Below, piece after piece: positions 46,470 to 55,072 of a stretch of 64,000 nt of DNA. Below the pieces are notes generated by a model that saw only the letters and a program-made list of their open reading frames with translations, was not told the DNA's origin and did not search any database. The DNA lies in assembly GCF_042677005.1 (NCBI RefSeq), contig NZ_JBHTIF010000005.1, positions 124,001-188,000 of the forward strand, in the 5' to 3' direction. The stretch comes from Lysobacter_I brunescens. GTDB lineage: Bacteria > Pseudomonadota > Gammaproteobacteria > Xanthomonadales > Xanthomonadaceae. Position numbers and translations under genes: made by a program. Each line of letters starts with the position of its first letter. The first letter of the stretch is position 1.

Positions 46470-47714
46470 ATGCTGCTGTATCAGATGCACGAGCTGGGCC
46501 GCGCATGGATGGCGCCGATCACCTACTGGGCCGAGGCCAATGCCCGGATGTTTTCCGCGCCCGGCAGCTGGCTGTCGAGCCTGCCGCATGCGCAGCGCGC
46601 CGCCGCCGGCTACGAGCTGGTCTACCGCATCGGCAAGGACTACGAGAAGCCGAAGTTCGGCATCCACAGCGTGGTCAACGAAGGCCGGGAATATCCTGTG
46701 GTCGAGCGCGAGGTGCTGCGCACCCCGTTCTGTCGCCTGCTGCGTTTCAAGCGCTTCTCCGATGACGCCGACGGCATCGTCGACCTGAAGGACGACCCGC
46801 CGGTGCTGGTGGTCGCTCCGCTGTCCGGCCACCACGCCACCCTGCTGCGCGACACCGTGAAGACCCTGCTCCGCGACCACAAGGTGTACATCACCGACTG
46901 GGTCGACGCGCGCATGGTGTCGAAGGACGACGGCGAGTTCACGCTCGACGATTACATCGCGACCATCGAGCAGTTCATCCGCCACATCGGCGCCGAGAAG
47001 CTGCACATCATCAGCGTCTGCCAGCCGACCGTGCCGGTGCTCGCCGCGGTGTCGCTGATGGCCGCGCGCGGCGAAACGACGCCGCGTTCGCTGGTGATGA
47101 TGGGCGGGCCGATCGACACCCGCGAATCGCCGACGGCGGTGAACAATCTCGCGACGCAGAAGCCGCTGTGGTGGTTCGAGCAGAACCTGATCCACATCGT
47201 GCCGGCGAACTATCCGGGCCGGGGCCGCCGCGTCTACCCGGGCTTCCTGCAGCACATGGGCTTCATCGCGATGAATCCCGAGCGGCACATGATGTCGCAC
47301 TGGGATTTCTACCAGGACCTGGTGAAGGGCGACCTCGACGATGCCGACTCGCATCGCCGCTTCTACGACGAATACAACGCCGTGCTCGACATGCCGGCCG
47401 ACTACTACCTCGATACCGTGCGCATCGTGTTCCAGGAACACCTGCTGCCGCGTGGGCTGTGGGACGTGGCCGGTGAGCGCGTGCGCCCCGAGGCGATCAC
47501 CGGCACCGCGCTGATGACGATCGAGGGCGAGCTCGACGACATCGCCGGCCTGGGCCAGACCCGCGCCGCGCACAAGCTGTGCACCGGCATCCCCGAGGAG
47601 AACCGCGTGCATCTCACCGCACAGGGCGCCGGGCATTACGGCATTTTCAGCGGCCGTCGCTGGCGCGACCAGGTGTATCCGCAGGTGCGGGATTTCATCG
47701 CGAAGCACGCGTGA
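46470..47714 (+). CDS. phaZ: Intracellular polyhydroxyalkanoate depolymerase
   Basis: A protein of 414 residues preceded by GGGGGAG. The family N-terminus MLLYQMHELGRAWMAPITYWAEA is clear. The nucleophile is the Cys of VCQPTVPV, the lipase-box variant used by intracellular PhaZ. DWVDARMV and LMTIEGELDDIAGLGQT (Asp) and GAGHYGIFSGRRWRD (His) complete the triad. It mobilises stored polyhydroxybutyrate. No PHA synthase is present in the window. Confidence 0.94.
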   Translation: MLLYQMHELGRAWMAPITYWAEANARMFSAPGSWLSSLPHAQRAAAGYELVYRIGKDYEKPKFGIHSVVNEGREYPVVEREVLRTPFCRLLRFKRFSDDADGIVDLKDDPPVLVVAPLSGHHATLLRDTVKTLLRDHKVYITDWVDARMVSKDDGEFTLDDYIATIEQFIRHIGAEKLHIISVCQPTVPVLAAVSLMAARGETTPRSLVMMGGPIDTRESPTAVNNLATQKPLWWFEQNLIHIVPANYPGRGRRVYPGFLQHMGFIAMNPERHMMSHWDFYQDLVKGDLDDADSHRRFYDEYNAVLDMPADYYLDTVRIVFQEHLLPRGLWDVAGERVRPEAITGTALMTIEGELDDIAGLGQTRAAHKLCTGIPEENRVHLTAQGAGHYGIFSGRRWRDQVYPQVRDFIAKHA

Positions 47715-47727
47715 CGCATCAGTCCCC

Positions 47728-47793
47728 GTAGAGCGGAGCTTGCTCCGCTCTGGATTCACCGAGAACGCATGAGCGGAGCAAGCTCCGCTCTAC
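47728..47793. repeat. Inverted repeat element, copy 2 (GTAGAGCG-type)
   Basis: Arms GTAGAGCGGAGCTTGCTCCG plus CTC and its exact reverse complement, with a 20-bp centre. Its arm core matches copy 1 at 39678-39749 with one base change (GCGGAGC versus GCGCAGC). Confidence 0.8.
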
Positions 47794-47809
47794 AAAAGCC
47801 CGCAATGAA

Positions 47810-47839
47810 AAGCCCTTCCGTCCTGCGACGGAAGGGCTT
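47810..47839. terminator. Bidirectional terminator between phaZ and the sensor gene
   Basis: AAGCCCTTCCGTC-CTGC-GACGGAAGGGCTT-type stem; on the minus strand it is followed by TTTT. It separates the convergent phaZ and sensor-protein genes. Confidence 0.8.
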
Positions 47840-47859
47840 CGTGTTTCTGGCGCTTCGGA

Positions 47860-48813
47860 TCAATCGTACTGCGAGGTCTTCACCAGCAGGTGCTTGGCGA
47901 ACTGGCCGTGCAGGTAACCGATGGCGCGCGCCAGGTGCAGGGTGACGAACAGCAGCAGCACGCCGGCCACGAGCGTCAGCGGCAGCCAGAAGTAGCCGAG
48001 CGATGTGCCGAACACGCCGTTCTCGTAGCCAAGGAACATGAAGCCGCCGAAATCGTGGTTCACCACCGCGTCGCCGAACCACACCGCGAACGGCGCGGCG
48101 ATGAAGCCGGCGGCGGTGGCCAGCAGCGTCACCACCAGGGTGAAATAGATGATGCCCAGCGGCAGCATCAGCAGGAAATACAGCTGTGTCAGCCACGTGC
48201 GCGGGTCGGTGAACATCTCACCGATGCGGGCCAGCCAGGGCTTGCCGCGCGTGGCGTACAGCGGGCGGCGCGGCATGCGTTCGCCCAGCATGACCTCGAC
48301 GATGCGCCCTTCCACCAGCGACAGCACCCGCACCGATCCGAAGTAGAGGATCACGAACGGCACGCCGATGATCAGCACGGCCAGGCCGGTCGACAGCGAC
48401 AGCCCGGTCACCACCCAGGTGAAGTAGAAGATGCCGGTCGCCAGGGCGAGGACCATGTAGAACAGCGAGGCGTAGGCGCGCGGATCCGCGACGACACCGA
48501 AGAACTTGCCGACCAGCGAACTGCGCGGCTTCGGCGTGGGCGCACGCAGGGCGCTCTGCACCTTCACCTCGGTGTCGCGGTAGATTTCGGCGACTTCTTC
48601 CGGCGCGCCGTAGCTGGACGCGACCTGGGCGATGACCTCGGCCTCGGTCTTGCCGGGGTTCTCGGCCAGTTCGGAGCGCAGGTATTCCTCGGCGTCGTAC
48701 AGCGCGTCCTGGATCAGCGCCGGATCGGCGCCGGCCAGCGAGCGCCGCAGGTGTTCGAGGTAGTCGGGAATGTTGGTCGGCAGCGCCGAACTCGGTGGCG
48801 AATTTGTGGTCAT
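47860..48813 (-). CDS. HAAS/sensor-domain membrane protein
   Basis: A protein of 317 residues. The N-terminal helical HAAS module (IPDYLEHLRRSLAGADPALIQDALYDAEEYLRSELAENPGKTEAEVIAQVASSYGAPEEVAEIYRD) is followed by about six membrane helices in two similar blocks (ADPRAYASLFYMVLALATGIFYFTWVV and TDPRTWLTQLYFLLMLPLGIIYFTLVV), resembling the sensor domain. It overlaps the upstream PadR regulator gene by 4 bases, a common arrangement in which the regulator and membrane protein act together in envelope sensing. Confidence 0.87.
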   Translation of the reverse strand: MTTNSPPSSALPTNIPDYLEHLRRSLAGADPALIQDALYDAEEYLRSELAENPGKTEAEVIAQVASSYGAPEEVAEIYRDTEVKVQSALRAPTPKPRSSLVGKFFGVVADPRAYASLFYMVLALATGIFYFTWVVTGLSLSTGLAVLIIGVPFVILYFGSVRVLSLVEGRIVEVMLGERMPRRPLYATRGKPWLARIGEMFTDPRTWLTQLYFLLMLPLGIIYFTLVVTLLATAAGFIAAPFAVWFGDAVVNHDFGGFMFLGYENGVFGTSLGYFWLPLTLVAGVLLLFVTLHLARAIGYLHGQFAKHLLVKTSQYD

Positions 48814-49196
48814 GACAGGCTCCCCTTCAGAACGGAATCGACGGACGCCCGGGTGGCGTGCCAGGCGGAGGACCAGGCCTCCAGTACCGTGCGCCCCTGC
48901 GGGGTGATGGTGTAGTAGCGGCGCGGCGGCCCGCTGATCGACGGCTCGATATGGCTGTCGAGCAACCCGGCCCCTTCCAGGTTGCGCAAGACGGGGTACA
49001 GCGCGCTCTGCTTGCCGCTCAGGACCCCGTCGCCGTGGCGCTCCAGGGTCTTGGCGATCTGGTACCCGTACATCGGCTCGGTGGCGGCGCCGAGCACGGA
49101 CAGCATGACCAGGGAGACGGTGCCCGCCGACAGCTCCTTCTGGAACTTGCGCAGCAGGGCCTCGGTGGCCTCGTCGTGGGGAATGGGCTCGGTCAT
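48810..49196 (-). CDS. PadR family transcriptional regulator
   Basis: A protein of 128 residues with the PadR winged helix: LSAGTVSLVMLSVLGAATEPMYGYQIAKTLERHGDGVLSGKQSALYPVLRNLEGAGLLDS, then the wing PPRRYYTITPQGR. A short C-terminal helix would make the dimer. It is translationally coupled to the HAAS/sensor membrane protein. A candidate operator palindrome lies 26 bases upstream. Confidence 0.93.
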   Translation of the reverse strand: MTEPIPHDEATEALLRKFQKELSAGTVSLVMLSVLGAATEPMYGYQIAKTLERHGDGVLSGKQSALYPVLRNLEGAGLLDSHIEPSISGPPRRYYTITPQGRTVLEAWSSAWHATRASVDSVLKGSLS

Positions 49197-49221
49197 CTCG
49201 ACCTCTCTGCAGTGACGGGAT

Positions 49222-49238
49222 TGATATCGTTGAGATCA
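49222..49238. promoter_or_regulatory. Candidate PadR operator
   Basis: Imperfect palindrome TGATATC-GTT-GAGATCA in the promoter region of the PadR-sensor pair. PadR proteins usually bind dyads close to their own promoter. There is no other support for it. Confidence 0.3.
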
Positions 49239-49384
49239 CTCTATTGTGAAGTTAGACATACTGGATGTGCCGGAGGTCATCCCGACGGACATCCGACAGC
49301 CGTCGCAGCCAACCGGGCCGACGGGTGGTCGCCGGCCGTCGATCCGGGGCAGAATCGACGGCCGACCACAAGGAGCGTCCCCGC

Positions 49385-50344
49385 ATGTCGTCCCCACGCA
49401 TGTCCCCCCGCATCGCCCTGCTCACCGCTGCCGTCGTCGCTGGCAGTCTCCTCGCCCAGGCCTCGGCCCAGTCCACCCCGCACAACCGCTACCGCTCGAT
49501 GCAGGAACTGCTCGACGGCTCCAAGGCCAGCGACTGGCGCGACCTCGACCCGGCACGCACGCTCTATCTCGACCTCGACAGCGGCCGCGTGGTGATCGAA
49601 CTGGCCCAGGACTTCTCCCCGGCGCACATCGCCAACATCAAGGCGATGGCCAAGGGCGGCTACTGGAACGGCATGAGCATCAATCGCGTGCAGGACAACT
49701 TCGTCGCGCAATGGGGCGATCCGGCGGGCGAAGGCGAGCCGCGCAAACCACTGCCGAAAGGCACCAAGGCCAAGCTGCCGGCCGAATTCACCCGCAGCAA
49801 CACCGGCCTGACCTTCACGCCGCTGCCTGATGTCGACGGCTGGGCGCCACAGGTCGGCTTCAGCAACGGCTTCCCGGTCGGTCGCGACACCAACGAAGGC
49901 ATCGCCTGGCTGGCTCACTGCTACGGCATGGTCGGCGCCGGCCGCGAGAACGAGGCCGACTCCAGCAACGGTTCGGAGCTGTACGTGGTCACCGGCCAGT
50001 CGCCGCGCCAGCTCGACCGCAACATGAGCACCGTCGGCCGCGTCGTGCAGGGCATCGAACTGCTCAGCAGCCTGCCGCGCGGCACCGGTACGCTGGGTTT
50101 CTACGAGAAAGCGGAGCAGCGCGTCGCGATCCGTAGCATCCGCCTCGCCGCCGACCTCAAGCCCGCCGAGCGCCTGAAGCTGCAGGTGCTGCGCACCGAC
50201 ACCCCGCTGTTCCTGGAACTGGTCGAAGCCCGCCGCAACCGCCGCGACGATTTCTACAAGCGTCCCGCCGGCCACATCGACCTGTGCAACGTCCCGGTGC
50301 CGACGCGTGTCGAGCCTGCACCGGCGGCGAAGCCGAAGCGCTGA
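49385..50344 (+). CDS. Exported cyclophilin-type peptidyl-prolyl isomerase
   Basis: A protein of 319 residues from ATG 49385 with a signal peptide (IALLTAAVVAGSLLAQASA). The cyclophilin core runs from RTLYLDLDSGRVVIELAQDFSP through MSINRVQDNFVAQWGDPAGEG, to SELYVVTGQSPRQLDRNMSTVGRVVQG. The isomerase-active residues are partly altered relative to CypA (for example the FMIQ-type strand reads NFVAQWGD). It likely acts in the periplasm. The C-terminal ~60 residues are basic and Pro-rich. Confidence 0.85.
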   Translation: MSSPRMSPRIALLTAAVVAGSLLAQASAQSTPHNRYRSMQELLDGSKASDWRDLDPARTLYLDLDSGRVVIELAQDFSPAHIANIKAMAKGGYWNGMSINRVQDNFVAQWGDPAGEGEPRKPLPKGTKAKLPAEFTRSNTGLTFTPLPDVDGWAPQVGFSNGFPVGRDTNEGIAWLAHCYGMVGAGRENEADSSNGSELYVVTGQSPRQLDRNMSTVGRVVQGIELLSSLPRGTGTLGFYEKAEQRVAIRSIRLAADLKPAERLKLQVLRTDTPLFLELVEARRNRRDDFYKRPAGHIDLCNVPVPTRVEPAPAAKPKR

Positions 50345-50435
50345 TCGCGGCTCGACGCAAGCCTACGACCAATCGCCTATCGCCGGCCGCAAGGCCGGCG
50401 ACTAGCATGGGCGATACATTCCAACGACACGACGC

Positions 50436-51194
50436 ATGCGCATCGCCCTGCTCGCCGATCTCCACGCCAACCGCGAGGCGGTCGAAGCCTGCCTGAAGAC
50501 CGTGCGCAAGGCCGGCTGCGACCGCATCGTGCTGCTCGGCGACATCGTCGGCTACGGCGCCGACCCGGCGTGGACCGTAGATACGGCGCGCGCGCTGGTC
50601 GAGGACGGCGCATTGGCGGTGTTCGGCAACCATGACCAGGCGGCGCTGCGCGCGCCGCGCGAAGATGCCAACAGCGCGCGACGCCACAGCGACGCGCAGG
50701 CGGCGATCGAATGGACGCGCGGCCAGCTCGACCATGCGCAGCGCGGTTTCCTCGGTTCGCTCCCCGCCTTCATCGAGGACGACGACCGCCTCTACGTCCA
50801 CGCCAACGCCTGGGCACCGCTGGACTGGGGCTACATCGGCAACGCGCTGGCCGCCGCGCAAAGCATCGCCGCGACCTCACAGCGCGTGACCTTCTGCGGC
50901 CACGTCCACGAACCCGCGCTCTATCACTCGCAGCCGGAAGGCGGCGCCCGCCATTTCGCGCCGCGCCCCGGCGTGCCCGTGCCGCTGATCGCGAGCCGGC
51001 GCTGGGTCGCGCTGCCGGGCAGCGTCGGACAACCACGCGACGGCAATCCCGCTGCCTGCTGCGCGCTCTACGACACCGCCACCGACACGTTCACGACGTT
51101 CCGCGTGGCCTACGACCATCTCGCCGCCGCGCGGAAGATCATCGACGCCGGCTTGCCGCAGGAACTCGCAAGACGTTTGATCACGGGAGGTTGA
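50436..51194 (+). CDS. Calcineurin-like metallophosphoesterase
   Basis: A protein of 252 residues. Metal-binding motifs are in order: ALLADLHANREA (DxH), IVLLGDIVGYGADP (GDxxxxG), VFGNHDQA (GNHD) and TFCGHVHEP (GHxH). SVGQPRDGNP is typical of the YfcE/MPPED-like group that cleaves phosphodiesters or phosphoproteins. The Ser/Thr kinase gene begins two bases after its stop (TGAGATG), so a kinase/phosphatase partnership is plausible. Confidence 0.92.
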   Translation: MRIALLADLHANREAVEACLKTVRKAGCDRIVLLGDIVGYGADPAWTVDTARALVEDGALAVFGNHDQAALRAPREDANSARRHSDAQAAIEWTRGQLDHAQRGFLGSLPAFIEDDDRLYVHANAWAPLDWGYIGNALAAAQSIAATSQRVTFCGHVHEPALYHSQPEGGARHFAPRPGVPVPLIASRRWVALPGSVGQPRDGNPAACCALYDTATDTFTTFRVAYDHLAAARKIIDAGLPQELARRLITGG

Positions 51195-51195
51195 G

Positions 51196-52632
51196 ATGCC
51201 TGTACGGCTCACACCGGGCCTGGACATCGGCGGTTTCGAACTCATCGCGCCGCTGCACGAAGGCGGCATGGCGACGCTGTGGCGGGTCGCGCATCCCGCG
51301 CATGCGATGCCGCTGCTGATGAAGCTCGCGCGCGTGGGCTACGGCGAAGCGGCGACGCAGATCGTCGGCTTCGAAGTCGAGAAGATGATCCTGCCGCGCC
51401 TCACCGGCCCGCACGTGCCGCGCTTCGTCGCTTCGGGCGACCATGAGGACCAGCCCTGGCTGGTGATGGAACACCTGTCCGGCGAGACCCTGCGCCCGCT
51501 GCTCGACCGCACGCCGCTGCCGGCGTCGCAGGTCGCGATGCTCGGCGCGCTCGCCGCCGACGCCATCCATGCGCTCCACCAGCAGGGCGTGATCCACCTC
51601 GACATCAAGCCGAGCAACCTGCTGCGCAGGCCGGAAGGCGCGCCGCATCAAGGAATCGTCGCGCTGGTCGACTTCGGCCTCTCGCACCATGCACACCTGC
51701 CCGACCTGCTGGCCGAACAGTTCGACGTGCCGATCGGCACCGGGCCGTACATCGCACCGGAACAGGTGCTCGGCGTGCGCGACGAACCACGCAGCGACCT
51801 GTTCGCGCTCGGCGTCACGCTCTACCACCTCGCCACCGGCGAACGCCCGTTCGGCAATCCGACCAGCGACGCCGGGCTGCGCCGTCGCCTGTATCGCGAT
51901 CCCGTGCCACCACGCGCGCTGCGCCCCGAGATCCCGCGCTGGCTGCAGGAAGTGATCCTGCGCTGCCTCGAAGTCGATCCCGATGCGCGCCACGCCACCG
52001 CCGCGCAGCTCGCTCATGACCTGCAGCATCCCGAACAGGTGCTGCTGACCGCGCGCGCGGACCGCAGCCATCGCGACGGCCGCGTCGCCGTGCTCAAGCG
52101 CTGGTGGGACAACATGGGTCGCGAGCGCGCACCGCGCGATGCCGTCGGCGACCATCTCGACCATGCACCGCTGCTGATGGTCGCGATCGACCTCAAGCAC
52201 GAAGACACGGCGTTGTGCGAAGCCCTGCGCGCCAACGTGCGCCGCATCGTCTCGACCTTCCCGCATGCACGCCTCGCCTGCGTCACCGTCATGCGTACCG
52301 CGCGGATCGGCCTGGACAGCAACCTCGACGCCGAAGGCCGCAACCGCCACGTCAAACGCCTGATCGCCCTGCGCGACTGGGTCCGCCCCCTCGCGCTCGG
52401 CGAGGATCGCGTCACCGTCCACGTGCTCGAACACAGCGACCCCGCCCACGCCCTGCTCGACTACGCCCGCGACAACGGCGTCGACCATCTCGTCATGGGC
52501 GCTCGCGGCATCACCGGCGTCCGCCGCCTGCTCGGCAGCGTCAGCGCCCGCGTCGTCGCCGAAGCACCCTGCACGGTGACCGTGGTGCGCGCAGCGGGCG
52601 CCCCCACGCTGCAAGACGACGACACCCTGTAA
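51196..52632 (+). CDS. Ser/Thr protein kinase fused to a universal stress (UspA) domain
   Basis: A protein of 478 residues. Residues 1-280 form a Hanks-type kinase: ELIAPLHEGGMATLWRV (glycine loop), LLMKLAR (ATP lysine), HLDIKPSNLL (catalytic loop, about residue 134, with L in place of the HRD arginine), VDFGLS (DFG), IGTGPYIAPEQV (APE) and DLFALGVTLYHL. From about 322 to 467 a UspA domain follows (APLLMVAIDLKHEDT ... DHLVMGARGITGVRRLLGSVSARVVAEAPCTVTVVR) with the ATP-binding G-2xG-9xG-type motif. There is no transmembrane helix. It likely links nucleotide or stress sensing to phosphorylation. Confidence 0.93.
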   Translation: MPVRLTPGLDIGGFELIAPLHEGGMATLWRVAHPAHAMPLLMKLARVGYGEAATQIVGFEVEKMILPRLTGPHVPRFVASGDHEDQPWLVMEHLSGETLRPLLDRTPLPASQVAMLGALAADAIHALHQQGVIHLDIKPSNLLRRPEGAPHQGIVALVDFGLSHHAHLPDLLAEQFDVPIGTGPYIAPEQVLGVRDEPRSDLFALGVTLYHLATGERPFGNPTSDAGLRRRLYRDPVPPRALRPEIPRWLQEVILRCLEVDPDARHATAAQLAHDLQHPEQVLLTARADRSHRDGRVAVLKRWWDNMGRERAPRDAVGDHLDHAPLLMVAIDLKHEDTALCEALRANVRRIVSTFPHARLACVTVMRTARIGLDSNLDAEGRNRHVKRLIALRDWVRPLALGEDRVTVHVLEHSDPAHALLDYARDNGVDHLVMGARGITGVRRLLGSVSARVVAEAPCTVTVVRAAGAPTLQDDDTL

Positions 52633-52662
52633 CGCAAGCCGCCAGGAACCGGGCTCTCGTGT

Positions 52663-53181
52663 CTACTGGCCTCCGAACGCATCGAAGCGCATCGGAACAG
52701 GCCGCCGCATCACCGACTGTCCAGGGGCCTTGGCAGCCTTCCGAAGCGAAACCAGGAAGGGATCGAGGAATGCAGAATGCCTGGCATAGGGATAGCGCGG
52801 CGCATAAGGCCCTGCTGCATTGCAGAAGCCGATCTGGCCGCTTCCCCCTCGCGTGAAAAGAACATAGTAAGCACCGGCAACGAGCGGTATGCCGCAATCG
52901 CCGCTTCCATAGCCGGAGGTCAGTCTGGAGATATTGGCCAACGAACCCTTGAAGGTCTCGATCGTCTTGAAACTCGCCGACTGTTTGACGACGCAGGGCC
53001 CGTCATCGACGCAGGGCGTGTCCATGATCGGGTGCCCCGACGTCACCCCGGTCGAATTGACACGCACGAGTGCAACATCGTCCGATGCATCCCACCATGT
53101 CTGCGTGTCGAGCGGACATGAGCAAGCAATGGCGGAAGACGATGCGAAGAACAGGGACAACAACCAGAGGCTGGTCTTCAT
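52663..53181 (-). CDS. Secreted TIMP/NTR-like cysteine protein
   Basis: A protein of 172 residues from ATG 53181 with a signal peptide ending in SSSAIA, right before a CSCP motif. The mature N-terminal CSCP and following strand (DVALVRVNSTG) resemble netrin/TIMP-like domains. Other cysteines are in DTPCVDDGPC, GDCG and GFCNAAG. The rest is beta-rich (SASFKTIETFKGS, AGAYYVLFTRGG). Function is unknown; it is probably a periplasmic or extracellular binding protein. Confidence 0.75.
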   Translation of the reverse strand: MKTSLWLLSLFFASSSAIACSCPLDTQTWWDASDDVALVRVNSTGVTSGHPIMDTPCVDDGPCVVKQSASFKTIETFKGSLANISRLTSGYGSGDCGIPLVAGAYYVLFTRGGSGQIGFCNAAGPYAPRYPYARHSAFLDPFLVSLRKAAKAPGQSVMRRPVPMRFDAFGGQ

Positions 53182-53267
53182 GAGAACGGACTCATGCATT
53201 GATTGTGCTCCGTGGTATTACCTGATCGTTGAAAGCGGAGATAGCCTGGCATCAGGCCGGGGATCGA

Positions 53268-53663
53268 TCACTCATTCAGCCTGATCCCCTCATCCAGCCG
53301 CAGCCAGCGATGCATCCGCTCGCCATAGTTCGACACGGTGGGCGACGGAAACCCTGGATCGGCGAACGCACCGACCGGCACGGCGACCTCGTCCGGCAAG
53401 GCATCCACGCGGTAATAGACCGTTGCGCCGCAGGTCGGGCAGAAATGGAACCGCGCCACGCCGCCCTCGTCGCCGGTGAGCGCATATTCGCTGCTGACGC
53501 CCCGGATCGTGACATCGGCATTCGCGAACCGCGCCTGCACCGCGAACGCGCTGCCCGAACGCCGCTGGCAGTTCAGGCAATGGCAGACCGAGATACGACT
53601 CGGCTCGCCCTCGGCCGTGAGGGCGAGTTGTCCGCAGGTGCAGGTGGCGTGGCGGGTGGTCAT
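53268..53663 (-). CDS. GFA family zinc-binding protein
   Basis: A protein of 131 residues. Zinc cysteines are in CTCGQL, SVCHCLNCQRRSGSAFAV and FHFCPTCGATVYYRV, the pattern of glutathione-dependent formaldehyde-activating (Gfa/CENP-V) family proteins. The biochemical role of most members is unknown. No formaldehyde dehydrogenase gene is nearby. Confidence 0.92.
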   Translation of the reverse strand: MTTRHATCTCGQLALTAEGEPSRISVCHCLNCQRRSGSAFAVQARFANADVTIRGVSSEYALTGDEGGVARFHFCPTCGATVYYRVDALPDEVAVPVGAFADPGFPSPTVSNYGERMHRWLRLDEGIRLNE

Positions 53664-53696
53664 GGCGAGGGATTCCCTAATCGAGTGCGGCTGCGA

Positions 53697-54053
53697 TCAG
53701 TCATGCCAGAAACCGTCCTTGCCGAGCCAGTCGCAGAAGACTTTCTCCGACCCCTTGGCCTTTGCAGAATTCGCGCCGAATGCGCGACGATCCGCCTGCG
53801 CCTGCTCAAGCAGCAAATGTCCACGAATGATCTTGAGCTGGTTCAAGGCGCCGAACCTGTAATCACCATCGACCTCGCCGCGATCGATCATCTGCCGAAG
53901 CTTGTCGGTCGCGGCATTCGCCGCCGCCCGATCGAGATCGGACACGCGGACCCGCATATCCGGCTCGATCCTGTTCACCATGCCCTTGCACAGGCCGGAA
54001 TCGCCGGAAGCGCCGGCAGCCAGTGCGATCGAAAGAACAACCTGCAGGCTCAT
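53697..54053 (-). CDS. Small exported protein, unknown function
   Basis: A protein of 118 residues from ATG 54053, which follows an AAGGAG site. An N-terminal signal peptide (MSLQVVLSIALAAGASG) precedes a Cys and a helical body (DLDRAAANAATDKLRQMIDRGEVDG ... NQLKIIRGHLLLEQAQADRR), ending in a Cys (VFCDWLGKDGFWHD). The two cysteines may pair. No family was recognised. Confidence 0.65.
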   Translation of the reverse strand: MSLQVVLSIALAAGASGDSGLCKGMVNRIEPDMRVRVSDLDRAAANAATDKLRQMIDRGEVDGDYRFGALNQLKIIRGHLLLEQAQADRRAFGANSAKAKGSEKVFCDWLGKDGFWHD

Positions 54054-54116
54054 GAAACGCTCCTTGATGAGAAAGAAACAGGCAAAAGGACGATGCTGAC
54101 GAGCATGAGAAATCAC

Positions 54117-54539
54117 TCAAGCATCGTCGCTTTCCGCATTGAACGGATACACCGACAGACAAACGGCCACACCCGCCGAACCGCTCAGTGACAGCAACTC
54201 CGGCGGGAAGGTGAAGGATGGCCAGCTTGGCCAGGACATCTCGACGCCGAAATCCAAGGTCACGGATTCGACGCCACTTCCCGAAGCCAGGGCCTGCACT
54301 GCATCTTGATGCAGCAGCAGGAACTCGACGGCATCCGTGATCTGCCGCCTGAGATCGGAAAAATCCGACTTGCTCACGAGGATGCGAATCCCGGAAGTGC
54401 CATGCTTTTCTCCATCCGGATTGGATTGCGGATAGCGCGGCTCGCCTCGTCTCCAGATCGAATGCGGCGTAACGGGAAAGGATGCAACGCACGCATCCAC
54501 GTCGAAGTCGGTGCCGCCGGCGCGAAGAACGCATGTCAT
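54117..54539 (-). CDS. Hypothetical cytosolic protein
   Basis: A protein of 140 residues from ATG 54539. It begins with a strand (MTCVLRAGGTDFDVDACVASF), has a basic Trp-containing loop (SIWRRGEPRYPQSNPDG) and a helix (DLRRQITDAVEFLLLHQDAVQALAS). It ends with beta strands (VTLDFGVEMSWPSWPSFTFPPELLSLSGSAGVAVCLSVYPF). There is no signal peptide. Overall it resembles uncharacterised immunity-like or DUF proteins, but no family was identified. The DUF4262 gene lies just upstream. Confidence 0.65.
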   Translation of the reverse strand: MTCVLRAGGTDFDVDACVASFPVTPHSIWRRGEPRYPQSNPDGEKHGTSGIRILVSKSDFSDLRRQITDAVEFLLLHQDAVQALASGSGVESVTLDFGVEMSWPSWPSFTFPPELLSLSGSAGVAVCLSVYPFNAESDDA

Positions 54540-54585
54540 GGTGATCGGTCCGTACGAAATCGCCGAGAAGGTGCCCGCCGATGCG

Positions 54586-55053
54586 CTACCGCACCATGGC
54601 GAGCGCTTCGCCCATGGGCATGCCGTCATACCCCTCATCCCACGGAAAACGATGTTGCCGGTCTGGAAAGAACATGATGACCGCCTCGAAAGGTCTGCCC
54701 TGGTAGTAACGCACGGCCGTGCCCAGGTAGTCGTCGAAATGATCGGATCTGATGGACCTGAAGATGACGTTGTATCCACCAGTCAGGATATTGCCATCCT
54801 CGACATCCATGCGGATGACGTGGCCTTGCCTGAGCAGCCACGCGCACTGGTTGAGCGCCGCCTGCGCCTTCTCGCGCGACATGCCGAAGATCACAATTTC
54901 CGGAGCATTGTGGGATTCGCCGAAGCCGATCGAATAGGTGAAGCTGTCTTGATGCGCTTCGACAGGCAGGACATGCAGGCAGTGCCAGCCATGCGAGCGG
55001 ATGTTGTCCGCGATGCGCTGGTTCTGCGCCAGGTGCTTATCATTCATCGTCAT
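54586..55053 (-). CDS. DUF4262 protein
   Basis: A protein of 155 residues. DUF4262 features are present: QRIADNIRSHGWHCLHV, DSFTYSIGFGESHNAPEIVIFGMSREKAQAALNQCAWLL, and the tail MFFPDRQHRFPWDEGYDG. Family members are small proteins of unknown function, frequent in accessory regions beside toxin or immunity genes. The first ATG (55053) and a second ATG two codons later are both possible starts. Confidence 0.85.
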   Translation of the reverse strand: MTMNDKHLAQNQRIADNIRSHGWHCLHVLPVEAHQDSFTYSIGFGESHNAPEIVIFGMSREKAQAALNQCAWLLRQGHVIRMDVEDGNILTGGYNVIFRSIRSDHFDDYLGTAVRYYQGRPFEAVIMFFPDRQHRFPWDEGYDGMPMGEALAMVR

Positions 55054-55072
55054 ATGTCGGATCGATAGGACA

